Shown here one piece after another: positions 7,641 through 14,644 of a stretch of 32,979 nt of DNA. Positions within the stretch are counted from its first letter, which is position 1, and the number at the start of each line of letters is the position of its first letter. Under the pieces are notes generated by a model that saw only the letters and a program-made list of their open reading frames with translations, was not told the DNA's origin and searched no databases. The stretch comes from Methylobacteriaceae bacterium (GTDB lineage: Bacteria; Pseudomonadota; Alphaproteobacteria; Rhizobiales; Beijerinckiaceae), in contig CANEZL010000050.1 in the NCBI GenBank assembly GCA_947444195.1, forward strand, positions 1 through 32,979. The letters run 5' to 3'. A program made the position numbers and the translations under genes.

Positions 7641-8474
7641 ATGCCGAGCCGCATCGACGCCACCTTCGCCCGCTGCCGTGCGGAAGGGCGCGCCGCCCTC
7701 GTCACCTACGTGATGGCCGGCGACCCCGATCCCGAGACCTCCCTGAAGGTGCTGGAGGCCCTGCCCGCGGCGGGCGCCGACATCGTGGAGTTCGGCCTGC
7801 CCTTCACCGACCCAATGGCGGACGGGCCGGCGATCCAGGCGGCGGGCCTGCGCGCCCTCGGGGCCGGCCAGGGGCTGGAGAAGACCCTCGACCTGATCCG
7901 CCGCTTCCGCGCGGGCAACGCGGACACGCCCGTGATCCTGATGGGCTACTACAACCCGATCCACACCTACGGCGTCGCGCGCTTCCTCGACGCGGCGGTG
8001 GAGGCCGGCATCGACGGCCTCATCGTCGTCGACCTGCCGCCGGAGGAGGACGACGAGCTCTGCCTGCCCGCGCTCGCCAGGGGCCTCGCCTTCATCCGCC
8101 TGGCGACGCCCACCACCGACGACGCCCGCCTGCCCGCGGTGCTCGCGAACACGGCGGGCTTCGTCTACTATGTCTCCATCACCGGCATCACCGGCACCGC
8201 GACGCCCGATTTCGGGCAGGTGGCGCAGGCGGTCCAGCGGATCGGCCGGCACACCGACCTGCCCGTCGTCGTCGGATTCGGCGTGAAGTCGGGGGCGCAT
8301 GCGGAGGCGATCGCCCGCAGCGCGGACGGCGTGGTGGTGGGCTCGGCGCTCGTCGACGCCCTGCACCGCTCCCTCGACGGTGAGGGCCGGGCGCAGGCGG
8401 GCACCGTCGCGGCGGTCGCCGGGCTGGTGCGCGAGCTCGCCGCGGGCGTGCGCGCCGCGGCGGGCGCCCGCTGA
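7641..8474 (+). CDS. trpA: Tryptophan synthase alpha subunit
   Basis: Cleaves indole-3-glycerol phosphate to indole and glyceraldehyde 3-phosphate. Indole is normally channelled to the beta subunit TrpB. The 277-aa product has full family length and the signature VEFGLPFTDPMADGP carrying the two catalytic acids (E50 and D61 here, E49 and D60 in Salmonella). C-terminal phosphate-binding glycines are present (VVGFGVKSG, VVVGSALVDAL). In many relatives trpF-trpB-trpA-accD-folC run together. Here accD and folC follow as expected but trpB is not upstream; the neighbour there is a divergent sensor kinase, so TrpB must be encoded elsewhere. Confidence 0.97.
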   Translation: MPSRIDATFARCRAEGRAALVTYVMAGDPDPETSLKVLEALPAAGADIVEFGLPFTDPMADGPAIQAAGLRALGAGQGLEKTLDLIRRFRAGNADTPVILMGYYNPIHTYGVARFLDAAVEAGIDGLIVVDLPPEEDDELCLPALARGLAFIRLATPTTDDARLPAVLANTAGFVYYVSITGITGTATPDFGQVAQAVQRIGRHTDLPVVVGFGVKSGAHAEAIARSADGVVVGSALVDALHRSLDGEGRAQAGTVAAVAGLVRELAAGVRAAAGAR

Positions 8475-8595
8475 GGGGCCCGGCGAGGACGGGCCCGACG
8501 GGGACCGGGGCGGAGCCGGCGCACCCGCCCATCCTGGCGGGACGGGCCGCGGACCCCGATATCGAGACGCATCTGCAGGACAGCACGGGCGGCGC

Positions 8596-9504
8596 ATGAT
8601 GGTAGAGCCGATGAACTGGATCTCGGAGGTCGTGCGCCCCAAGATCAAGACCCTGTTCAAGCGCGAGACCCCGGAGAACCTCTGGGTGAAGTGCCCGGAC
8701 ACGGGGCAGATGGTCTTCCACAAGGAGGTGGAGGGCAACCACTGGGTCATCCCCGGCTCCGAGCACCATCTCAAGATGAGCGCCCAGGCGCGCCTGAAGA
8801 TGATGTTCGACGCGGGCACCTGGATCGACGTGCCCCTGCCCGAGGTCGCCGTCGACCCGCTCAAGTTCCGCGACGAGAAGCGCTACGCCGACCGCCTGAA
8901 GGACGCCCGCGCCAAGACCGGCATGCAGGACGCCTTCAAGATCGGCTTCGGCCGGGTCGGCGGCCTGCCGATGACGCTGGCCGCGCAGGAATTCGGCTTC
9001 ATGGCGGGCTCGCTCGGCATGGCGGCGGGCGAGGCCTTCGTGCGCGGCGCCGAGACGGCGCTGGAGAAGCGCACCCCCTACGTGCTGTTCGCGGCCTCGG
9101 GCGGCGCCCGCATGCAGGAGGGCATCCTCTCCCTGATGCAGATGCCGCGCACCACGGTGGCCGTGCGCCGCCTCAACGCCGCGCGCCTGCCCTACATCGT
9201 GGTGCTGACGAACCCGACCACGGGCGGCGTCACCGCCTCCTACGCCATGCTCGGCGACGTGCACCTCGCGGAGCCCGGCGCGCTGATCTGCTTCGCGGGC
9301 CCCCGCGTCATCGAGCAGACCATCCGCGAGAAGCTGCCCGACGGCTTCCAGCGGGCCGAGTACCTGCGCGAGCACGGCATGGTCGACCAGGTGGTGCACC
9401 GCCACCGGCTCAAGGAGACCATCGCCCGGATCTGCGGCCTGCTGATGGACGTCCGGCCCCTGCCTGCCGAGACGCCCCCCTCCCCCGAGCCCGCGGCAGC
9501 CTGA
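8596..9504 (+). CDS. accD: Acetyl-CoA carboxylase, carboxyltransferase subunit beta
   Basis: Beta subunit of the carboxyltransferase that transfers CO2 from carboxybiotin to acetyl-CoA, the first step of fatty acid synthesis. It works with AccA. About 302 aa from the ATG at 8596; ATGs at 8599 and 8611 (MNWISEVVRPKI) are also possible and I cannot choose firmly. The crotonase-like core is intact (FAASGGARMQEGILSLMQM, NPTTGGVTASYAMLGD, FAGPRVIEQTI). The N-terminal zinc ribbon is degenerate: the four cysteines of the E. coli protein (CxxC...CxxC) are reduced to one, in KCPDTG, and the second pair reads VIPGSEHH. As I recall, loss of these cysteines is shared with other alphaproteobacterial AccD proteins, so the gene is probably functional. 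It lies 121 bases after trpA and 12 before folC. Confidence 0.96.
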   Translation: MMVEPMNWISEVVRPKIKTLFKRETPENLWVKCPDTGQMVFHKEVEGNHWVIPGSEHHLKMSAQARLKMMFDAGTWIDVPLPEVAVDPLKFRDEKRYADRLKDARAKTGMQDAFKIGFGRVGGLPMTLAAQEFGFMAGSLGMAAGEAFVRGAETALEKRTPYVLFAASGGARMQEGILSLMQMPRTTVAVRRLNAARLPYIVVLTNPTTGGVTASYAMLGDVHLAEPGALICFAGPRVIEQTIREKLPDGFQRAEYLREHGMVDQVVHRHRLKETIARICGLLMDVRPLPAETPPSPEPAAA

Positions 9505-9516
9505 CGCCGGCCCGCG

Positions 9517-10845
9517 ATGATCGACTCCTCCGACGCGCTGATGGCGCGCTTCCTCGCCCTGCATCCGCGCACCATCGATCTGTCGCTCGGGCGGATCCAG
9601 GCCCTGCTCGCCCGGCTGAACCATCCGGAGCGCCGGCTGCCGCCGGTGATCCACGTGGCCGGCACCAACGGCAAGGGCTCCACCATCGCCTTCATGCGGG
9701 CGATCCTGGAGGCGGGGGGCCTGGCCGCGCACGTCTACACCTCGCCCCATCTCGTCCGCTTCCACGAGCGCATCCGGCTGGGCGCGATCGGCGGCGGCGT
9801 GTTCGTGCCGGAGGACCGGCTCGCCGACGCCTTCGCCCGCTGCGAGGCCGCCAACGCGGGCGCGCCGATCACCGTGTTCGAGATCACCACCGCGGCGGCC
9901 CTGCTGCTGTTCTCCGAGGCCCCCGCCGACGTGCTCCTCCTGGAGGTCGGGCTCGGCGGGCGGGTCGACGCCACCAACGTGATCGACGCGGTGGCCGCCG
10001 CCGTCGTCACCCCGATCGGGCGCGACCACGCGGAATATCTCGGCGACACCGTCGAGGCGGTGGCCGGCGAGAAGGCCGGCATCTTCAAGCGCGGCTGCCC
10101 GGCCGTGATCGCCGCCCAGGACTACGCGGAGGCCGACGCCGTCCTCTGCCGCCGGGCCGAGGCGGTCGGGGCCGGTCCGATCCTCGTGGGCAACCAGGAC
10201 TTCTCGGTCCACGAGGAGCGCGGGCGGCTGGTCTACCAGGACGAGACCGACCTGTTCGACCTGCCCACGCCCAGGCTCCTCGGGCGCCACCAGTTCACCA
10301 ATGCCGGCACCGCCATCGCGGCGCTCCGGGCGGCGGGGTTCGGCGACATCGGCACGGCGGCCTTCGAGACGGGCCTGCGCAGCGTCGACTGGCCGGGCCG
10401 GCTGCAGCGGCTGAGCCGCGGCCACCTCGCGGCCCTGGTGCCGGCGGGCTCCGAACTCTGGCTCGACGGGGGCCACAACATCGACGGCGGCCGCATCCTG
10501 GCGACCGCGCTGGCCGATCTCGGGGAGCGCAGCGACGTGCCCCTCGTGCTGATCGTGGGCCTCCTCGGCACCAAGGACGCGGAGGGCTTCCTGCGCCACT
10601 TCGTCGGGCTCGCCCGCGCGATGATCGCCGTTCCGATCGCGGGGCAGCTGGCGGCGCGGCCCGCCGAGGAGGTCGCGGGCATCGCCGCGCAGGTGGGCCT
10701 GAACGCCCGCATAGCGCCGAGCATCGAGGCGGCGCTGGCGGAGGTGCGCGACATCGCCTTCGAGCGGCCGCCGCGCATCCTCATCTGCGGCTCCCTCTAT
10801 CTCGCCGGCGCCGTGCTCACCGCCAACGGCACGCCCCCCGCCTGA
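9517..10845 (+). CDS. folC: Folylpolyglutamate synthase / dihydrofolate synthase
   Basis: Mur-ligase family enzyme that adds glutamate to dihydropteroate and extends the polyglutamate tail of folates. The 442-aa product has the ATP-binding loop HVAGTNGKGSTIAF near residues 47-60 and the family signature VGLGGRVDATNVID. The ligase C-terminal domain motif LDGGHNIDGGR is present. The ATG at 9517 is only 12 bases after the accD stop, so the two are surely co-transcribed. Dihydrofolate metabolism feeds the one-carbon pool that methylotrophs rely on, but nothing here shows special regulation. The TGA stop directly abuts a 44-bp palindromic hairpin (10846-10889). Confidence 0.96.
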   Translation: MIDSSDALMARFLALHPRTIDLSLGRIQALLARLNHPERRLPPVIHVAGTNGKGSTIAFMRAILEAGGLAAHVYTSPHLVRFHERIRLGAIGGGVFVPEDRLADAFARCEAANAGAPITVFEITTAAALLLFSEAPADVLLLEVGLGGRVDATNVIDAVAAAVVTPIGRDHAEYLGDTVEAVAGEKAGIFKRGCPAVIAAQDYAEADAVLCRRAEAVGAGPILVGNQDFSVHEERGRLVYQDETDLFDLPTPRLLGRHQFTNAGTAIAALRAAGFGDIGTAAFETGLRSVDWPGRLQRLSRGHLAALVPAGSELWLDGGHNIDGGRILATALADLGERSDVPLVLIVGLLGTKDAEGFLRHFVGLARAMIAVPIAGQLAARPAEEVAGIAAQVGLNARIAPSIEAALAEVRDIAFERPPRILICGSLYLAGAVLTANGTPPA

Positions 10846-10889
10846 GCGCGCTCTCCGCCGGAGTGGACGCCGGCTCGGCGTGAGCGCGC
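10846..10889 (-). repeat. Distal hairpin of the palindromic repeat, inverted copy E
   Basis: A 44-bp hairpin with perfect outer arms GCGCGCTC (10846-10853) and GAGCGCGC (10882-10889). Read on the - strand its loop is CCGGCGTCCAC, matching the conserved loop of the other copies. The linker on that strand (gagttatcgttcttgcg) matches the linker in copy D. It shares the central hairpin at 10908-10946 with copy C, giving a head-to-head composite. Confidence 0.85.
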
Positions 10890-10907
10890 GCGCAAGAACG
10901 ATAACTC

Positions 10908-11006
10908 AGGGCGTGCCGCCTTTCCACGGAAACGGCAGCACGCCCTGTCCGCTTGCGGCCGCACGATGGATCCCGAAGAACCGGATTCCGGTTTCTCGCA
11001 TCGCGC
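10908..11006 (+). repeat. Two-hairpin palindromic intergenic repeat, copy C
   Basis: Hairpin 1 arms are AGGGCGTGCCGCC (10908-10920) and GGCAGCACGCCCT (10934-10946), with one mismatch, and the loop carries CCACGGAAAC as in copies A and B. Hairpin 2 arms are GCACGATG (10961-10968) and CATCGCGC (10999-11006), also with one mismatch, around CCGGATTCCGG. It lies downstream of folC next to the inverted half copy E. Confidence 0.88.
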
Positions 11007-11340
11007 TCTCGCGCATCGTCCGTCTCCGAGATCCGGCAACCAGCCTTCGGGAGGAGGCTCGAGCGCGCGATGCGGGACGCCGCCCCGCCCGCGATATCTG
11101 AGGAAACGGCCTGCGACGGGACGAAGAGGCCGCGTTTATCCGGCTCGACAGGGCCCTGGAGCCGCCTTTGTCCGCCCGGAACCTCGGGAAGAGTGTTAAA
11201 GACCCATAAAGCAAATGCTCGCGGGCGGCGGCGCGAGTGGATCCGGAGTCCTGACCGCTGTGGCCGCCGCGCTACATCTTGGCTGTGGAAAATCACCTAT
11301 CTTCCCCGGCGATCGGGCAATTTGCTGGGGATCACAAAGA

Positions 11341-12264
11341 ATGAAAAAGCTTGCTACCTCGCTGGCGATGTTCACGGCGCTGACTGCTGCCGCGACCGCC
11401 GCCGACCTGCCGCGCCGTGCGCCGCCGCCGGTCTTCACGCCGGTTCCGGTCTTCACCTGGACGGGCTTCTACGCCGGTTTCAACGCCGGTTACGCCTTCG
11501 ACGCCGGCGACAACCGCCGCACCGGCTTCATCGATGCCGTGAACAACCCGATCGCCTTCCCGGGCGGTGTCGCGACCGCCGTGAACGTGTTCACGCCCGC
11601 GACCTTCGTGAACGGCCGCACGGTCCTGTTCAACCAGGTCGACCGCGACGGCTTCAGCGGCGGCGCGCAGATCGGCTACAACTACCAGTTCACCCCGGGC
11701 TCCGGCTTCGTCGTCGGTGTCGAGGCTGACGCCCAGTACCTCGACTTCGGTGGCCGCCGCGGTAACGGCATCAGCTTCAACGGCCCCGCGGCCGTGCTCG
11801 CCGGCACCTTCACGCCCCTCAACGGCAACCTGAGCTCGCTGGACTTCTTCGGCACCGTCCGCGGCCGTATCGGTTACGCCTTCGACCGCGTCCTGTTCTA
11901 CGGCACCGGCGGTTTCGCCTACGCCTCGGGCGACGATCAGCGCTTCACGAACGGCACCGCCGTGATCAACGCCACCGGCGGCCGCGACGGCTTCCGCACC
12001 GGCTGGACCGCCGGTGGTGGTGTCGAGTACGCGCTCCCGACCGACTCCTTCCTGAACTTCTTCCGCTCCTCGGCGGTGACGCTCAAGGTCGAAGGTCTGT
12101 ACGTGAGCCTCGACCGCAACCGCTCGAACCTGACGCTGGTCGGCGCGACCTCGCAGTTCGGCGGCGTGCTGCCGGTCTACGACCAGCTCAACTTCAACAA
12201 CCGTCGCGAGGACGCCTTCGCCGTCGTCCGCGCCGGTCTGAACTACAAGTTCGGCAGCTACTAA
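11341..12264 (+). CDS. Outer-membrane beta-barrel protein of the Omp25/RopB type
   Basis: A 307-aa predicted outer-membrane protein. The ATG at 11341 gives a good signal peptide (MKKLATSLAMFTALTAAATA), probably cut near residue 21 before DLPRR. A proline-rich linker then leads to WTGFYAGFNAGYAF, the typical first strand of this family. Alternating aromatic/small-residue strands follow (GFSGGAQIGYNYQF, FFGTVRGRIGYAF, FYGTGGFAYAS), and the chain ends in VVRAGLNYKFGSY, a barrel-type C-terminus. Codon choice shows more GGT and CGT than neighbouring genes, suggesting high expression, and a strong intrinsic terminator follows. It sits between folC and trxA, which lie next to each other in many relatives. 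The substrate or structural role is unknown. Confidence 0.9.
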   Translation: MKKLATSLAMFTALTAAATAADLPRRAPPPVFTPVPVFTWTGFYAGFNAGYAFDAGDNRRTGFIDAVNNPIAFPGGVATAVNVFTPATFVNGRTVLFNQVDRDGFSGGAQIGYNYQFTPGSGFVVGVEADAQYLDFGGRRGNGISFNGPAAVLAGTFTPLNGNLSSLDFFGTVRGRIGYAFDRVLFYGTGGFAYASGDDQRFTNGTAVINATGGRDGFRTGWTAGGGVEYALPTDSFLNFFRSSAVTLKVEGLYVSLDRNRSNLTLVGATSQFGGVLPVYDQLNFNNRREDAFAVVRAGLNYKFGSY

Positions 12265-12274
12265 GTCGAACGGA

Positions 12275-12306
12275 CGCCGCCGGGCCTCCGCGGAGGCTCG
12301 GCGGCG
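12275..12306 (+). repeat. GC-rich hairpin after the porin gene
   Basis: A near-perfect 16-bp self-complementary stem (CGCCGCCGGGCCTCCG against CGGAGGCTCGGCGGCG) starting 10 bases after the porin stop. It lacks a T-run and probably stabilises the mRNA 3' end ahead of the true terminator at 12353-12388. Confidence 0.7.
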
Positions 12307-12352
12307 GACCGCCAAAAACAATCCTGCACAAACAATCCTGGGTCTTGAAACC

Positions 12353-12388
12353 GAGAAAGCCCGGCCTCGCGGCCGGGCTTTCTCTTTT
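12353..12388 (+). terminator. Rho-independent terminator of the porin gene
   Basis: A perfect 14-bp stem GAGAAAGCCCGGCC (12353-12366) and GGCCGGGCTTTCTC (12371-12384) with a TCGC tetraloop is followed by TTTT (12385-12388) on the + strand. It lies 32 bases from the trxA stop on the other strand and may slow transcription from that side too, though no comparable T-run follows in that direction. Confidence 0.92.
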
Positions 12389-12420
12389 GTCCGAAAGGTC
12401 GGCAGGCCGGGCCCGCCGCA

Positions 12421-12750
12421 TCAGGCCGAGGCGGTCTGCGCGCTGATCCAGCGGGAGAGGTCGCCCTTCGGCGCGGCGCCGACCTTCTGGTCCACGCGCT
12501 CGCCGTTCTTGAACAGGAGCAGCGTCGGGATCGAGCGGATGCCGTACTGGGCGGCGATGCCCGGATTCTCGTCGACGTTGACCTTGGCGATCTTCACGCG
12601 GCCCTGGAGATCGGCCGAGATCTCCTCCAGGGCGGGCCCGATCTGCCGGCAGGGACCGCACCACTCCGCCCAGAAATCCACGACGACCGGCTCGGCGGAC
12701 TTGAGAACGTCCTGCTCGAAGCTCGCGTCGGTCACTTTCACCGTCGCCAT
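12421..12750 (-). CDS. trxA: Thioredoxin
   Basis: Cytoplasmic disulfide reductant of 109 aa. The active site is WCGPC (C31 and C34) in VVVDFWAEWCGPCRQIGP. The buried Asp (VVVDFW) and the cis-proline loop IRSIPTLLLFKNGE are present, so it is a canonical thioredoxin. The start MATVKVTD at 12750 is preferred over an ATG seven codons upstream, since it fits family length. In many Rhizobiales trxA follows addA directly. Here about 1.9 kb containing the oppositely oriented sugar dehydrogenase separates them, so it must have its own promoter. Confidence 0.97.
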   Translation of the reverse strand: MATVKVTDASFEQDVLKSAEPVVVDFWAEWCGPCRQIGPALEEISADLQGRVKIAKVNVDENPGIAAQYGIRSIPTLLLFKNGERVDQKVGAAPKGDLSRWISAQTASA

Positions 12751-13062
12751 CACAGTCCCTTTCCTCGACACGGGCGACCGCGGTGGCGCGGCGTCCCTGG
12801 GGTGGGGCGAACTTGGCGACGCCCCCGCGCCCGGTCAAGGCGAGCCCCCGGCGCGGCATGGCCGATGCCCGTCTTCCTCATGCGGCGTGCGGATTTGCAC
12901 GCCGCAACGGCGGGCGCGCGCCTCGAACTCGGCGCGCCTCGCCCCATCTCCCGCAGGACCGACCGGCCCGGCCGCGCCCCGCAAGGACGCCCGGCGGGTC
13001 TCGATCCCGGCCGCGCCGGTCCGCCCTCACGGGTGGGCGGCGGTCCTCTGGAGGACTCTCAG
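12751..13062. other. Divergent intergenic region between trxA and the aldose dehydrogenase gene
   Basis: About 312 bases without a convincing gene. It holds a perfect hairpin, GCGGCGTGC (12882-12890), loop GGATTT, GCACGCCGC (12897-12905), roughly midway between the divergent starts, which may be an operator or mark RNA structure. Open reading continues upstream of the dehydrogenase to 12802, but those residues are Arg/Pro/Gly-rich and lack any domain. Confidence 0.45.
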
Positions 13063-14355
13063 GTGACCCGCACCCTCTCCCTCACCGTCGCCGCCACGCT
13101 CGCCCTGGCCGGCTCCGCGATCGGTCAGGAGGCGCCCGCCTCGCGCATCCAGGGCGACGCCTTCAGCGCGCCCGCCGCCAAGACCGCCGGCACCGCGCCC
13201 GCCGAGACCGAGGCGCCGAACACGGGCTACAAGCCCCTCCTGCCGAACCAGACCCGTGCGCCCAAGCCCGCCGAGGCCAGCCAGGTCGAGGTCGCGACCG
13301 CGGTGAAGGGCCTCGCCAGCCCCTGGGCGATGGAGTTCCTGCCCGACGGGCGCATGATCGTCACGGAGAAGGCGGGCAAGATCCGCCTCGTGGCCAAGGA
13401 CGGCACCCCCGGCCCCGCGCTCGCGGGCGTGCCGAAGGTCGATGCCCGCGGCCAGGGCGGCCTCCTCGACATCGCCCTGAGCCCCGGCTTCGCCTCGGAC
13501 CGCACGGTGTTCTTCAGCTACGCGGAGCCCCGCGAGAAGGGCAACGGCACCACGCTGGCCAAGGCCAAGCTCGTGGAGGACGGCAAGGGCGGGGGCAAGC
13601 TCGACGACCTGAAGATCGTGTTCCGCCAGAATCCGGCCTACGAGGGCGACAAGCATTTCGGCTCGCGCATCGTCTTCGCGGGCGACGGCAAGCTGTACTT
13701 CACGGTGGGCGAGCGCTCCGACAAGGGCCCGCGGGTGCAGGCGCAGGATCTCGGCAGCGGCCTCGGCAAGGTCTTCCGCCTCGACACGGACGGGGGCGCG
13801 CCGAAGGACAACCCCTTCGCGGGCAGCGACAAGGCCAAGGCCGAGATCTGGTCCTACGGCCACCGCAACGTCCAGTCGGCCGCCCTCGACGCGCAGGGGC
13901 GGCTCTGGACCGTCGAGCACGGTCCCCGCGGCGGCGACGAGCTCAACCGGCCGCGGCCGGGCCTGAACTACGGCTGGCCGGTGGCGAGCTACGGCATCGA
14001 GTATACCGGCGAGAAGGTGGGCGAGGGCGTCACCCAGGCCGCGGGCACGGTGCAGCCGGTCTATTACTGGGATCCGGTGATCGGCCCCTCGGGCATGGCC
14101 CTCTACACGGGGAACCTGTTCCCCGCCTGGAAGAACGACTTCCTCGTGGGCGGCCTCGTGAGCCAGGGCCTCGTCGTGCTCAAGCTCGACGGCGACAAGG
14201 TGGTCACCGAGGAGCGCATCCCCCTCGACGCCCGCATCCGCGACGTGCGGGTCGGCCCGGACGGGGCCGTCTACGCCGTCACCGACGGGACGGACGGACG
14301 GATCCTGAAGCTCACGCCGAAGGGCGGCGCGAAGGAGCCCGGCAAGGAGGGCTGA
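13063..14355 (+). CDS. Secreted PQQ-dependent aldose sugar dehydrogenase (YliI/Asd-like)
   Basis: Predicted periplasmic six-bladed beta-propeller enzyme that oxidises aldoses using PQQ. The GTG start at 13063 has a GGAGG about 8 bases upstream and gives a signal peptide (TLSLTVAATLALAGSAIG). The 430-aa product then has a Lys/Pro/Ala-rich linker to about residue 75. Family motifs include GQGGLLDIALSPGF, KHFGSR with H198 (equivalent to NHFGGR of E. coli YliI, a probable active-site His), EIWSYGHRN, EHGPRGGDELN (H286) and LNYGWPVASYGIEY. A methylotroph makes PQQ for methanol dehydrogenase, so the cofactor would be available; that is inference. The gene is alone on its strand between trxA and addA. 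Confidence 0.92.
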   Translation: MTRTLSLTVAATLALAGSAIGQEAPASRIQGDAFSAPAAKTAGTAPAETEAPNTGYKPLLPNQTRAPKPAEASQVEVATAVKGLASPWAMEFLPDGRMIVTEKAGKIRLVAKDGTPGPALAGVPKVDARGQGGLLDIALSPGFASDRTVFFSYAEPREKGNGTTLAKAKLVEDGKGGGKLDDLKIVFRQNPAYEGDKHFGSRIVFAGDGKLYFTVGERSDKGPRVQAQDLGSGLGKVFRLDTDGGAPKDNPFAGSDKAKAEIWSYGHRNVQSAALDAQGRLWTVEHGPRGGDELNRPRPGLNYGWPVASYGIEYTGEKVGEGVTQAAGTVQPVYYWDPVIGPSGMALYTGNLFPAWKNDFLVGGLVSQGLVVLKLDGDKVVTEERIPLDARIRDVRVGPDGAVYAVTDGTDGRILKLTPKGGAKEPGKEG

Positions 14356-14644
14356 GGGCCCGAGCGCTGCTCTCCTCCCCCTCGCGGGGAGGAGCCGGAG
14401 GTGGGGGTGGTGCCGGATGGATCGCGGGCGGCGCGATCTGCGCCAACCCCTCCCCGCAGGGACAGGGCAATCGCGGATGGCGATCCGCCCGGTCGTCCCG
14501 GGGCCGCGAAGGGGAGCCCGGGATCCCCGCACACCGCCGTTTCAGGTCTTGCCGCTTCGGTGTGCAGGGATGCCGGGCTCGCTCGTCGAGCGCCCCGGAA
14601 TGACGGCGGCGAACCTATACCGAAGCGATCGAGCGGAGCCCGTA
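14356..14644. other. Convergent intergenic region with two inverted repeats
   Basis: About 289 bases between the convergent dehydrogenase and addA genes. A perfect 9-bp stem CTCCTCCCC (14372-14380) / GGGGAGGAG (14386-14394) with loop CTCGC begins 16 bases after the dehydrogenase stop; this CTCCCC..GGGGAG type of repeat is common in alphaproteobacterial intergenic DNA. A longer imperfect inverted repeat lies at 14514-14580 and is listed separately. No gene is evident. Confidence 0.6.
14514..14580. repeat. 23-bp imperfect inverted repeat before the addA 3' end
   Basis: Arms at 14514-14536 and 14558-14580 pair at 21 of 23 positions (outer ends GAGCCCGG and CCGGGCTC, inner ends CACACCG and CGGTGTG) around a 21-base loop. 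It could act as a terminator for both convergent genes, though no T-run flanks it, or be a different class of dispersed repeat. Confidence 0.75.

Larger units (their letters stand above)
10846..11340. other. Long intergenic region between folC and the porin gene
   Basis: About 495 bases. The first 160 hold the composite palindromic repeat (copies E and C). The remaining 330 (about 11010-11340) contain no convincing gene and should include the porin promoter and leader. A GGGGAT about 9 bases before the ATG (11341) is a fair ribosome-binding site. A TATCTT at 11298-11303 could be a -10, but I find no -35 at proper spacing. Confidence 0.5.

Noticed and set aside
12353..12388. The hairpin after the porin gene as the terminator of trxA as well
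   Set aside because: On the - strand the stem is followed by GGTTTC rather than a T-run, so only the + strand direction fits an intrinsic terminator.
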